A DNA stretch of 64,000 bases from the NCBI RefSeq assembly GCF_032884065.1, contig NC_088867.1, positions 30,620,252 through 30,684,251 on the forward strand, given 5' to 3'. Below, piece after piece: positions 1-10,844 of the stretch. Position 1 is the first letter of the stretch; every line of letters starts with the position of its first letter. The DNA comes from Artemia franciscana. Its lineage: Eukaryota > Arthropoda > Branchiopoda > Anostraca > Artemiidae. The notes under the pieces were generated by a model. The model did not search any database. It had not been told where the DNA came from and saw nothing but the letters and a program-made list of their open reading frames with translations. The translations under genes and the position numbers were made by a program.

Positions 1-1063
1 TTCATTCTTGAGCGAACTTTAAATTGCAAAAAAGCAAGGCACTCTGTCTAACTTGACGCTAAAATTCAAAACACCTTTCTTCAGATAATAGCCAGATACC
101 CATTAACATCAAAAGGGCAAGTGGCCTATCCTTGCAGATCGTGGCTCGGCTAATCAAAAAAATTTGAAAAAGAAAGTAATTTGCAAAATCTAGGAGGGAC
201 ATGAAAATGGCAAAAAAATTCAAAATTCTAGTGGGTCCCCCTGCATCTTCCCCAAAGTAGCGCTCCTGCAGCACATACGTCGTTTTGTAGTTTTATTCTT
301 TTACTTACAATGATAAGAAGTCTGAAATGTGGGCTAAAGATCATGGTTGCAGCAAAAACTGCAACCTTGCAAAGAATGAGCCACAGCCCATACTAGCAAA
401 AAAACGCGCTAAAACAACGTCTAGTGGGAAAGAGATACAAGATGAAATAATAAAAAGAAATACCAAAATCTTCCCAACTTCCAGCAAAATAAATTCTGAA
501 CATTACAACTGCAAAACTATAACATGGAAAAAAACTAAAAAGGGGGGAGAAATTTCATGAGTTTGAGAAAAGGGAGTTGTTTTATTCTTTAAATAAATAA
601 TGAAAATAAAAAATGAAGTTTTCCTGGTGGAAGTAAAGAGAGATTGAAACTTAAGACGAATAAAGCTTACCACTTTTAAGTCTATGGGACCTGCATCTAT
701 AAAAGTCGCCTAAATAAATTGACTGCTGACAATTCCCTGCATTTATAGGATTATTAAAAAAACACATAATTTAATGAAAATATAAAAGACTACGCTAACT
801 CAATAACAAAAGTTATTTTAGTTGCCAATACGTCATGAACTATCAATTTGAATCCCACCCCCCAAAAAGCAAGAGACCCTTCAATTGGATTAGGCTCAGT
901 TCACAGAGGTCTCACCAAATTAAGTGAGTTTTAACCACTTACAGCCCCCTTAAACGCTTTATTTTTCTACTCCGACAACAATCTAGAACGCTTTCTAAAT
1001 ATTACTACTTCTTTAAATTCAGTGATTTTGAACCACGACAAATACTAACCAGGCACACACACA

Positions 1064-1110
1064 GGAGAACCGTTCGGTTCTCCCAAAAATTGGCCATTCG
1101 GCCAATTTTT
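1064..1110. other. Two back-to-back hairpins followed by a T-run
   Basis: The first hairpin is GGAGAACCGTTCGGTTCTCC (1064-1083): an 8-bp perfect stem with a 4-base loop. One base later, 1085-1110 forms an 11-bp perfect stem (AAAAATTGGCC and its complement) with loop ATTC. T-rich sequence follows. The shape resembles a bacterial intrinsic terminator, but the context is eukaryotic. It is more likely the end of a mobile element or a chance structure. Confidence 0.75.
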
Positions 1111-1356
1111 TGTTTTTTTTTCCAAATTCTTCATTTAATTTATTAGTTGGGGAGGGGCAAAATTCCTGACTCCATCCAAATTGTGTATACCTTCTCGAAA
1201 TAAACTTCTGCGTACATGCCTGAATGTGGCGTCCACCATTCAGGAAATTTTACAAACTCACCCCTAATCTGAATGTGACATAGTTGTTAAAATTTAAATT
1301 CCTAATAATCTAGACATTACAGCTTTAATTAAACAAAAAAGAATAAAAAAACTTAC

Positions 1357-1690
1357 CAATTTAAATTCCATTGCGTATTGTTCAGCTTTGCTCACTTAGA
1401 TTTGGTTGAATTAGTGCACCTCAAGTTTACTTTTCTTATCAGATTAGATATGAGACTGCCAGCTAAAATAGTCACGTATCCGGTCTTTCCCTCGGAGCTT
1501 TCGCAAAATTTAGGCCAATATCTTCAAGGGCTATGTCATAATCAGTACTCAATTTGTCTTTAGTACCCCTACTCGCCATTTTTTTTAGCCCAAATCGCCT
1601 GATGTAGTCATGGAAAGGGATTTCTTTAAAAAGCTTTGTTGTAGGCATTCTTACAAGCGATAAGAAAGGACTCCAAAACGTTTGAACCAT
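1357..1690 (-). other. Possible minus-strand 5' exon(s), product unknown
   Basis: An open frame (1472-1690) contains an internal ATG in good eukaryotic start context (AAAATGGCG, near 1580). A separate strong splice-donor match, ATTG|GTAAGT, lies on the same strand at 1356/1355, just after a short ATG-initiated stretch. A TGA at 1472 separates the two, so they cannot be one exon in one frame. No family is recognised and downstream exons would lie towards or beyond the left edge. Confidence 0.15.
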
Positions 1691-1913
1691 AAACTACTTT
1701 TCAGTTTAAATGTCTTTTCGTTTCAGAGCATCCATGTACGTACATTTTTTGGTGCGGAGTGGTACTAAATCAAAAAAAGAAGAGATAATTTATTCGAAAA
1801 TATATAAAATGATACAAGAAATGAAAAAATCTTGATATTTAGGGGAGCCTGGCTCAAAGTCCCCACCCATCTGTCCAAGTCTATGATTCCCAACGTGGGC
1901 CACACGCCTCACC

Positions 1914-1970
1914 GGTGGGACATGGCAGCATTAGGTGGGACATGGCAGCATTAGGTGGGTCATGCGCAGG
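1914..1970. repeat. 20-bp direct repeat, about 2.5 copies
   Basis: The unit GGTGGGACATGGCAGCATTA occurs at 1914-1933 and 1934-1953, with a partial third copy from 1954. The preceding sequence (ATTCCCAACGTGGGCC) resembles terminal sequences of some hAT-derived miniature elements. That assignment is inference only. Confidence 0.7.
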
Positions 1971-2369
1971 ACGTGCACCGGAAATCAAATAACAAACAAT
2001 TATTGCAGGGGAGGGGGGCTAAGATATGCGTAAGGGGAATTTATTTCCCTTTTCTAAAATAACGCAAATGTTCATGAAGTTTTAAAGTTAGTACATTTTG
2101 AATGATCAGAATCAGCATGAATAATGCATTTTGGTGTTGAATATATTGTAGTCAAAGTTTTATCAGAATTTCAGTGTAAATTGGCAAGAGTTGACCTTTA
2201 CAAACAGTTTTTATTACGAGCTGTTTGACTCAATGAGGTGACTTTAAACTTCATAAATTTTATATATTTGGAATCACAATAAAATAAAATCCTGAAGTGT
2301 ACTTTTATTTTCAAAACTCCTTTCTTAGGGTTTTAGTCACTATTATGGGTAAAGTTCCTAATGGTGTGT

Positions 2370-4195
2370 CTTAGCGAAGAAATATAGGACCGCAGCTTGG
2401 AATATTAATGAAATAGCTTTATGAGAGGAGAAGGGGCTTGTACAAAAGTTATCTCCGTGATAGATCATATGAAAACAAATAGAATGTAAACAAAGTGGAG
2501 AAAGCATTAAAATGTTAACTAAAGAGGTGTGAAGGAGAGGCCTTGGATAAAAATGTCAAGGATCTGGAAGATGCAGCTAGACAGTATAATAGTAAAATAT
2601 TGTACTGGTATGTTAATAAATTGAGAGGGAGTAGTCAATCTGAACTTATCCCAATTAAAGATAGGAATGGGTCCACAATTTGTGATAAAGAGTGAGTTAA
2701 AGAGAGACGGGCAGAACATTTTAAGAATATGCTGAACCGAGATAGATTTGCACGAAAAGATATAGAAGAAAATGAAAAAGCTTGTGATACCTTGGATATG
2801 AAGGAAGATTTGCTGTGAGAAAGAATTAGCGACAGTACTAAAATGATTAAAAAAATAATAAGGCGCCAAGTGCTAATAGTGTGGTAAAAGAGGTTCTTAA
2901 ATGTGGCAGTTCTGAGGTTAGAAATAAGTCTACTGAAGATTATGGATATGATTTTGAAAAAAGTGAAATACCTAGCGATTTTAGGAAAACCTTCATTAAA
3001 CCACTGTATAAGAAAGGCGACAAGAGTGAGTGTGGTAATTATCGAGGCATTAGTCTGGTCCCTGTAGGTAGCAAATTACTTAGTAATATGATAAACTTTA
3101 GACTGAGCGATAATGTTGACGAAGTTTTACGAGAAGAACAACGCGGTTTCCGAAAAGGAAGAGGATGTGTCGACCAAATTTTCATATCAGCCAAATACAT
3201 TAAAGTGATAAGGGATATGTACGAGAATAACACTACTGCGGTTAAGGTAGGAAATGCGGTTAGCAGCTGGTTTCGTACTAAATCAGGAGTTAAACAGGGT
3301 TGTGTTCCATCCCCTTTTATATGGATTATTTTGATGCGTTTGTCTTAAGAAGCACAGGAAAGACAATGGGAGACGACATAATGAAATGGGGAAGAAAAAC
3401 TCTCCCGAACTTGGATTATGCTGATGATTTAAGCCTCCTAGATTAAAGTGTGAGCGAAACGAATGAACTTTTAGAGGTTTGCAAGTTCAGGGTGCTAGAA
3501 TAGGTTTGGAAACAAGTGCTAAGAAGACTAAATCACTGAGGCTCAGAATAAGTGAAGATGAAAGGTGACGTAGGGTAGCGAAAAGATTGGTCAGGTGGAC
3601 AGCTTCACTTACCTTGGTGGTACTATTAAAGACGATGAGAGCAGTGAAGATGTTAAAAGTAGAACAGCCAAGGCTGGGGGTGTTTTTTTTACAGTTAAAA
3701 AAAGTTTGGAAAAATAGGAAGATAAGTCCGCAAACTAACATTAGAATATTAGAAGCTGCAGTGACGAAAGTGATCAAATACGGCTCTGAAGGTTGGGCGC
3801 TCCGAAAAGCGGATTAAGATTTGCTAGCTTGTACCCGGCTGACTGACCGTATTTCAAACAGTAGGTTGTACGAGAAGTGTAGTTCAATCCCGCTTTCTAG
3901 AGCTATAATGAAATAAAAGTTGAGATAGCCAGCGCACATTCTGCGGATGAAGGGTGACGGATTGCCAAAGATTGTCCTTTTCGGCCAGCCGTCTAGGGCT
4001 AGACAGAAAGCAGGTCGTCCGCGGTTGGGGTGCGAGGACGTTATATCGAAAGATTTAAAAGATTATAGGAAACTTCTTGGGAGGATATAAAAGAGAGAGG
4101 CTTTGAATTGATTGGGCTGGAGGAGGAGCGTGCGCAGCTGTGTTGGCCTCAGACGGCTTGCTGCTGCGATGAGTTGTTAGAAGTAGTAGTAGTAG
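2370..4195 (+). mobile_element. RTE-type non-LTR retrotransposon, degenerate copy
   Basis: In order the copy has a pre-reverse-transcriptase linker, a broken reverse transcriptase (see 2881-3440), and the C-terminal region typical of RTE-clade elements ending near 4150. A short AGT-repeat tail follows (4169-4190), the kind of simple 3' tail RTE elements carry. Frames are interrupted by many stops and shifts, so the copy is dead. A second copy of the linker region lies at 8935-9440 and minus-strand pieces of related elements at 47955-48190 and 53170-53660. The 5' endonuclease part is not attached here. Confidence 0.85.
2881..3440 (+). pseudogene. RTE-type reverse transcriptase, internally deleted
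   Basis: The frame 2881-3348 shows conserved blocks of an RTE reverse transcriptase: a basic LYKKGDKSECGNYRGISLV block, EEQRGFRKGRGCVDQIF, and SGVKQGC. The YADD catalytic motif follows at about 3417-3428 in a shifted frame, inside LDYADDLSLL. Between CVDQIF and VIRDMYE the family normally has motif A (F-x-D-x3-AFD) with a catalytic aspartate. Here it is missing and the flanking blocks are joined directly, so an internal deletion has removed it. With the frameshift before YADD the enzyme cannot be active. Confidence 0.85.
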
Positions 4196-4325
4196 TATTA
4201 GCACGAGTCACTCCTTTCTTATAGTTCGTTTAAGTTATATACATAATTCGTTTATATTTCGTTATATAATATCGTATATATTCGTTTATACATTCACTTA
4301 TAGTTCGTTTAATATTAAATTTCCA
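4195..4325. repeat. Degenerate short tandem repeat (TTCGTTTATA-like)
   Basis: Repeated imperfect copies of TAGTTCGTTTA / ATTCGTTTATA occur across about 130 bp, directly after the LINE tail. No gene is seen. Confidence 0.5.
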
Positions 4326-5019
4326 TTTAAACGTCGATAAAACCAAAGTTCCCGGAGTCACCTGTCTCCCATTCCTCGAAAATTTTCTAACTTTGTCATG
4401 AATTATCCCTCCCCCACCTCTCTATTCTTTGTGCCGATGAAAATATGGACGAAATCTTATATCTTACATAAAAAATTTCTGCACTAAGAAGGGAGCTGTG
4501 ACCCATGTTCACCCTTACTAAATTTTAGTTCAAATGAAGGGATATGAGATTATTCTTTCCTTCAGCTTCACCTACTCCCCTCTCAGAGTCTTTCCTATAT
4601 TCATCTGAAAGCTCGTGGACAGTTAAGACAATTTGGGCCTTAAAATGCATTCTTCGAATCATCAGATACCCCCTCCCCTGTCGACACAATGATCCGCCGT
4701 ATCCTCCGTCATAATAGCAGCTGCGCAATTATGTATCACCGTACATAATTTTATGAAACATCAAGCGGATCATCTTAGTTAAACAAAGGTTTAAAAAATT
4801 TCTATACTAACCCTTGACCATGCATAAACTACGTGACTTTTTTCTAAACAAACGCACCGCTGTGCAATTTCTGAGACTGAAAAGTTCAACACATAGTGTT
4901 TTTGGTACTTTTAAGTCGATTGGTTATCTCTGAATTTTAATCGATATCAATTTGGCATTCTTTGGGCAAAATCGTAGTTGGTGCCACAAAATTGGCAGAA
5001 AAGGTCACTATCCCGTGGC

Positions 5020-5440
5020 ATTATCTTTTGGTTACCTCAAAAGGGCACTAGAACTTTTAGTTTCCATTTAAATGAATTCTCTCCCAATTTTCTAGAATGA
5101 TTCATTCTATACAATCACCCTTGGGAAATAAGAAGAAATAAACAAACGCTGATACGTTTAATTTGATAGTGAGATTTTTATCAACATCACTCATCATTTT
5201 GGAAGTATTTCCCCCTTTTTGAAAATAAGGCACACTTTCTCAGGGTCGTAGCTTTTGATGGGTAGCTCTAAGCTTAATAAATTTTATACATCTGAAATAA
5301 GAAGTAAAAAGCTAATTCTTTATCGTATTAATTTACATCAAAACTCTTTTTTTTTAAGTTTTGGTTACCATTAGCCCAAGTCTCTCCTTACTAACAGTTC
5401 GTTACCACGAACTGTTATGGAATTGTTACCACGAAATGAT
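5020..5440 (-). repeat. Dispersed repeat family A, reverse orientation
   Basis: This stretch matches, in reverse complement, the family seen at 11545-12200, 36930-37060, 50590-51206 and 54095-54440. It ends in the 20-base element CAGTTCGTTACCACGAACTG (5395-5414), an imperfect palindrome next to the family's TAAGGAG-type edge. No coding capacity is seen. Confidence 0.8.
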
Positions 5441-5589
5441 GGTAAGCGATTTTTACAACTGCTTCTGAGGCACCTAACGATCATACATCCGATTTGACGA
5501 CTCTCCAGTTGTAGAATATATCTACATATATCCCAAAAACATCGCTGCTGCTTGGAACACTAAACTTGCAAACAACACCTAAACCGGTA

Positions 5590-6400
5590 AAAAAAATTAA
5601 CTCTGTATGAAATTGACCCTCACTTTTGGGATATTATTGGACTATAAAAGACTCATCTTTCTTTAAATGGGATAGGAACCATAAACATCACAACCCTCAT
5701 CACTTTGGGATGAAGCGATGGCGTTTACTGCCAAGGAATTCGTTTCTTACTTTTGAAACTTGCCAAAAGTTTCTGCTTACCATAAATCTATTCTCCGAGG
5801 GTGACATCACTGACTGTTTTAAGGGATCTATCATTAACACGTCCATCATCCAAGTCTATGCCCACAACTCATCCCAGAGTGACCAAGCAGCAGAAAAGTT
5901 ATGCACTGAGCTCCAGCACGCCGTAGACCAAGTGCCCAAAAGAGATGTTCTGTTTGTGACTAGGGACTTTATAAACCGTCGTGGGACAGTCAAATGAAGG
6001 TTTTGAGAAGTAATGGACAAGTTCGGACATGGGCGTCAAAATCATAGGGATAAAATGCTCAAAGAGTTCAGCCGTGATAGTTCACTCCTTACTACCGACA
6101 CTATGTTTCGTCACAAACGGCGCAAAAAAGTTACACAAGATGCCTAGACTGCCAGACCTCAGACATGATTGACAACATACTTGTCCCTAAGTGTTGGAAA
6201 TCGTCAATACTGAGCACAGTATCTTCAGCTGATGACTTTGACTCAGGCCATGTTCTAATTTTGTCAGAACTATCTCTGCACCTTCGAAAGCCCCAACAGC
6301 TAAAGCAAAGCTACCCCAGATTCCCCTTTGATCTGCTGAAAAATATCGAAACAAGAAAAAAGTAGAGAACCGCACTTTCAAATAAGTTGTCAAGTATCCA
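5590..6400 (+). pseudogene. LINE endonuclease (APE-like) fragment, broken
   Basis: Frames at 5626-5997 and 6165-6365 together resemble the apurinic-type endonuclease of LINEs of the 'craniofacial development protein 2-like' kind. Visible pieces are STSIIQVYA-like strand residues, the DVLFVTRDF block (normally a GDFN-type catalytic block, here RDFI), and SADDFDSGHVLILSEL, corresponding to the DH-containing C-terminal motif. Stops and shifts separate them near 5997-6165. It may be the 5' part of an RTE-type element, but it is not joined to the reverse transcriptase at 2881. Confidence 0.7.
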
Positions 6401-7360
6401 ATTCACGGAAGACCCAACCACAGGACAAATCGATCGTCTGATTGATGAAAGCACCTCAATCATCGGAATGGATCGCCCCTGAAATCAGTGATGCTATCAA
6501 AATAGCGTTTCTATAATATCTCGAGAACGGTGAAGGGCGTCGAATTAAGTCGTAAACACTGGCCATCCAGCACTTCAAAAATTATCTATTAGACAGAATG
6601 ACGTCTCCATATATCCACCTAGCACAATATTTATCTTAGAACCATTTCAACAGCTATGGAATGTGCACTTACGGAATTTTTGTTTTAATAGCAATTAATC
6701 CTTGGTTGACAAAGATCTTGCAATTGCAAGGCTTTCACTCAGTTCGTCTTCTCAACCTTCTCCACTTTGTTAAGACATAACTACTTGATGAATTGTGACT
6801 TTCCAAAAATTAACTTAGAAAATAAGTTGTAAAATTACAGAAATCATAAAGAGTTCTCTAAAGAGCGGTTACACAATTGCACACAAAGGAGAGGGACGGA
6901 TTTCGAACTAAAATTTTGGTCTAAAGACCTCACAGACTTTCACTCCGGTAATGCCCCCCCCCAGAAAAATTCAAGATATGTGAACAAAACAACAGAACTA
7001 AGTTCAACGATAAAAGCAAAACACGAAAGATGATTATTTAAATGTAATTACGATAACTAGTTAGTTATGCACAATTAACTTAAACGGCAGCCACTATCAA
7101 GCAAAGAAAACATTCGTACTAGCTAAAATAAAGGGGGTGAGTAATTAAAAAATATTCAAGTTTATTACAAAATTAAAACAAAAGGATATATGAATTAGAT
7201 AATTTTTTGCTTGAAACAGACAAAACAGGTGACGTCAATTCCTACATTGGTATAAATTGCAGTTACTTATTCAATAGAATAAATTTCAACAATACACAGG
7301 TACTGGACTGACCACACGAAGTTACCTTTTTATAGGTAGCTTCTGTAATCCGAGCTTCGT
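6400..7360. other. No gene recognised
   Basis: AT-rich sequence with poly-C and poly-A runs. I see no coding region or clear repeat. Confidence 0.5.
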
Positions 7361-7365
7361 TTATT
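7360..7365 (-). other. Probable poly(A) signal of CRIPT
   Basis: TTTATT on the plus strand gives AATAAA on the minus strand, about 210 bases downstream of the CRIPT stop codon. It is the best-placed candidate I found. Confidence 0.5.
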
Positions 7366-7574
7366 TTTTGCAACAATATAAAAACCAAAAATGGTCCGTT
7401 GATGGGGCCTTATTTGTGCCAAGTCTGTTACACAATTCTCAAATCTTAATTCCTCTTTGAGAATCTACATAAACACGTAATTAATTTCTTGGAACAGACT
7501 TGATTACTCAATAAGTGAATAAACTTGAAGGATAGCCTGTTTAGCTTAAAGATTTAAAAGAGATTGGAGTAACG

Positions 7575-7877
7575 TCAAACACTCGTTTGTTTGTAATTTT
7601 TTGTATCCAAAATCTTCTTTCCGCACATGGCACATATTCCTATCTTATAAGCACAAGCTTGACAATAATGAGATCCAGGCTGATGTACTTTTTGTCGGCA
7701 TACCTTACATGATTGAAACTTGGACGTATAAGGATTATATCTGTTTTTGGCAGCAGTGAGCGCTTTATTTTCTCCAACTTTTCTCCCTCCTCCTTCAGTT
7801 ACATTCCTTGCCCCAGATTTCCATGGATCTGGTGTGATCACTTTTCCAAGTTTCTTCTCGCATTTTTCACACACCAT
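7575..7877 (-). CDS. CRIPT: CRIPT, cysteine-rich PDZ-binding protein (complete)
   Basis: The 100-residue frame aligns over its whole length with animal CRIPT (about 101 residues in vertebrates). CRIPT is a small zinc-ribbon-like protein first known as a PSD-95 PDZ3 partner; it is broadly conserved and also linked to the minor-spliceosome machinery. Diagnostic features are the start MVCEKCEKKLG, the CxxC pairs (CEKC near residue 3, CKVC near 57), the HQPGSHYCQACAYK block, CAMCGKKILDTKNY, and the terminal PDZ ligand QTSV (S/T-x-V). All cysteine pairs are intact and there is no stop or shift. The start is the family's own first methionine. A 97-bp 5'UTR intron (7893-7989) argues for a transcribed gene rather than a retrocopy, although the coding part is intronless. 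Confidence 0.96.
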   Translation of the reverse strand: MVCEKCEKKLGKVITPDPWKSGARNVTEGGGRKVGENKALTAAKNRYNPYTSKFQSCKVCRQKVHQPGSHYCQACAYKIGICAMCGKKILDTKNYKQTSV

Positions 7878-7892
7878 TTCAATCTGTATTGC

Positions 7893-7989
7893 CTGAAAGG
7901 AAAAGAAAACTTTTAAAATACTACAGCCTTTAAATGATTTTTTTTAACAAGTGTTTCTCACAAAAGCAAAGATGGAAGTTGAAACTTAC
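7893..7989 (-). other. Predicted 5'UTR intron of CRIPT
   Basis: On the minus strand a perfect donor GTAAGT (7989-7984) and an acceptor with a good pyrimidine tract (TTTTCCTTTCAG, ending 7893) bracket 97 bp. Splicing leaves a 15-base leader before the CRIPT ATG. This is predicted from the sequence only. Confidence 0.65.
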
Positions 7990-8607
7990 TCAAATTACTC
8001 AAGATATATCTACAAATCTTGCTCAAATAAACTGACTCGTGATATTTTCTGATATATGGAGAATCCATAACACTAGCACTTCACTGAAAATTGAGCTTGG
8101 TTGAATTTTTTAATTCTATACTAAAGGCTATCGTACGAAATTATATACTAAAGGCTATCAATATCACAGTCGGTGAGAGACTTGCAATTTTTTTAGGGTA
8201 CTCATGGAATTTTCCAATCCAAAAGAGAAATCCTGGTTTTTCTGTTTGGTTTTCTGTTTTCAGCAAAGCACTGGTTTTTGAAATTCTACGAATATGGGAA
8301 AATATCACGAGTCCACTATCCAAATAAGTTTAGTAGAAATTTCTTGCGAAATCTGCGAAGCAATAATTTTTGTTGATTTTTAGTTTCAACTTCACGAATT
8401 TACCTTCATAAAAAAAACTTTGTTTTTTCAATAAATTTTGGCTTGTTTTGTTGTTTATAAACATACGCAATAAAACTTAGAAAAAGATATTGGTTTAATT
8501 CAGGCGATGAAACTAAAAAAGTCAATATAATTTTTTGTCAAAATGAGACAGAAATTACAGGTTTCATTTCCTATCTTCCTTAAGCTTTCCCATAAGATGG
8601 TTCCATT

Positions 8608-8752
8608 TCAACTGAACCCCGTGTAACTGAACCCCATGCAACTGAACCCTTTGCAGGTGGATCCCAACTGAACCTCTGTACAACTCTACCCCAGTATAAC
8701 TGAATCCCCGTGCAATTGATCCCCCGTAAAACTGAACTCTCGTGCAACAGGT
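8608..8752. repeat. 15-bp minisatellite (AACTGAACCCCGTGC-like)
   Basis: About nine to ten degenerate units around AACTGAACCCCGTGC run through this stretch. CAACTGAACCCC and TAACTGAACCCC are the clearest copies and the array decays to the right. No coding function is seen. Confidence 0.85.
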
Positions 8753-8934
8753 CCCCTATACTTATTTTTTCAGTACTCTACAAATGTTAGGTAGTATCAT
8801 AGGGTAAAACACAAGATAGAATCTTTATATATTCAAGCTTGTTGGAACTGTTTGTTTTTTTTTTTAAAGTCAGTAGATAACGCCTGTCAAGATGATTCAT
8901 AGAAAAGTTCTGTTTTGAGACTCAAAGATATGAT

Positions 8935-9440
8935 ATTGAGAGAAACGTACCAGGAATAGGTATATACTAAACTGGAGAGTTTAGAATTTGACAATACAGA
9001 AGATGAATGGAATAATTTTAGGAAAATTGATTAAGAAGTTGCTGATGGTGTCTTAGGGAAGAAAGTTATAAACACAGCTAGGAATATTAGTGAAAATGTT
9101 TAATGTTTAATTTAGAGTGGGAGGGCCTGTACAAGAATTATATGAGTGATAGATCATATGAAAATAAGAGGAACGTAAAGAAAGTGGAGAAAGCATTTAA
9201 ATGTGAATTAAGGAGGTGTGAAGTGGAGGCCTTGGACGAAACTGCGAAAAATGTGGAAAATGAAGCCAGATGACATAACAGCAATATCTTTGTACGAGCC
9301 TGTTAATAAATTAAGAGGGAATAGTCAATCTGAACTTGTCCCTGATAAAGATAGGAGGGGGCCCCGAAAAGGGGGCAGTCGTCGAATTAGCCGACGCAGT
9401 ATTAGCAGTATGTACGTAGTGGCTTTTGGTTAGTTCAACA
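8935..9440 (+). mobile_element. RTE-type LINE fragment, second copy
   Basis: It is clearly homologous to 2350-2680. Both contain the block around ATAGATCATATGAAAA, the AAGTGGAGAAAGCAT block, and the encoded NKLRGxSQSEL motif. The copy stops near 9360, and the remainder (CGAATTAGCCGACGCAGTAT) has no counterpart at 2680. It is therefore truncated before the reverse transcriptase domain. Confidence 0.8.
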
Positions 9441-9449
9441 TCTCCTTCA

Positions 9450-9840
9450 ACATACCAGGAAGTTCCAACATAGTACTCAATGTGGTTTACAAGGTATTAC
9501 TAACACGCCCTTTTGCAACTGCATATACATAGTGTTTTGATTTACTTCACCCTCCTCATCAGCATTCCCTAAGGTTTTCACTTTAGTATCCTTAACTTTA
9601 GTAGTGTTCATAGCGATAGTAGTAGTAGTAGTAGCATGCACATTTTCCCTTTTGGTCGGTTGAACATACAACTTATTGTAGCCTGTAAGTTTTGACGTAA
9701 TACTCTAAACGATTCTGAAATAGCACTGTTATGCCCTTTTTACAATCTACATGAACATAGTCTGTTTTGATTCAGCTAGACACTCACCTTAAGATTACAG
9801 AAGACCTTCACCTTAATACCCTTACCTTTTTTTAAACAAA
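9450..9840 (-). repeat. AGT/ACT trinucleotide macro-repeat, reverse orientation
   Basis: It contains a GTAGTAGTAGTAGTAG tract (about 9618-9636) next to GCATGCACATTTTCCCTTTTGG. The latter is the reverse complement of the edge that precedes ACT tracts in the 30.0-33.7 kb array (CCAAAAGG..ATGCACACTACT). It is probably an outlying unit of that family. Confidence 0.65.
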
Positions 9841-10564
9841 GAATCAAACATGCCCCCCGCGTAATTTGCTTTGTGGCAGTCCCCTACCAACAACCCCAAT
9901 TTTCCTTCCTCCCAGCCCTAGTCATTTTCACTTGCCTTAGCAAAATTGGCTCCAAATCTGCTCCCCGGGATTTTTACAAAATTACACAACTGCCCACCCT
10001 TACGACTGGAGACTCTTCTTGGATGCCCTGGGCACCTCGAGAGGCATAGGAGGATCTAAGGTCTAAGGTAAGGGCCCACCCTTTCCAAACCATAAATCCC
10101 GTATGTTAACAATGAACGAATTGAATAAACTACAGTCCTTATCCAAGGGTTGTGCTGGGTCTTGTCATCCCCAGTGACACAGTTTTTGGACTTTTCAGCT
10201 ATGTTGAACAGAATGGCTATCTTGAAATTTTGGATACCTTTGGGGGGAGGGCGGTGAAAAGGGGAGTGGGAGGGGGCAATGCCCTGTAATCGATTTATTT
10301 CACGTTTCCCCAAATGACCGCCATAAAACTCTCCATGGGCGAAAAAATAAGATAAGCTCAAGCTGCAGTAATTAGAATTTACCAACAATACAAAACTAAA
10401 CTTATTCCTGGCTCCCTGTCTAAGTCTCAACTATTCAAAAAACACCAACCAGAAAGCAACATAGTAAGTATATGAAGCAGAATTGCACCAGAGGCAACGC
10501 TGTAGCAACAAAAGAGCCACAAGGCTTCGATGATTTATTATTCATTATAATTAATTACCCCCCC

Positions 10565-10810
10565 CCCAATAACTTTTTCAAAGAAAAATGAAGAAGTCCA
10601 TCAAGCCAAAAATGAGCAGAAATAAGATCAAACAATCTACGAAGGGTGAAACTACCACAAATCACAATCAATAAATTAAAGAAACCCATAACGAACAGAA
10701 ATTACAATAAACAACCAATTCCAAAAAAAAAAAATTAACATGAGTAGGGCCGACAACCCCCATACCTTCTCAAAACCAGAACATAATATGCACTTTACTG
10801 AAAAAAAAAT
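10565..10810 (+). repeat. Dispersed repeat family B, single arm
   Basis: The landmarks GAACAGAAATTA, AAAATGAGCAGAAAT, ACTACCACAAATCA and GCACTTTACTGAAAAA match one arm of the foldback element at 33735-34345. They also match 43290-43625 and, reversed, 51207-51390. No coding capacity is seen. Confidence 0.8.
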
Positions 10811-10844
10811 AAGTTACCCATTATTAAAATATATAGTTTTTATG

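Larger units (their letters stand above)
1..1860. other. AT-rich stretch without a confident gene
   Basis: No coding region is recognised. Two short open frames occur: 59-274 on the minus strand (hydrophobic) and 327-560 on the plus strand (lysine-rich). Neither matches a family I know, nor carries convincing splice or start context. The only structured site is the hairpin pair at 1064-1110. Confidence 0.55.

Noticed and set aside
8608-8752. Coding repeat (15 bp = five codons)
   Set aside because: No open frame spans the array; units vary in length and contain stops.
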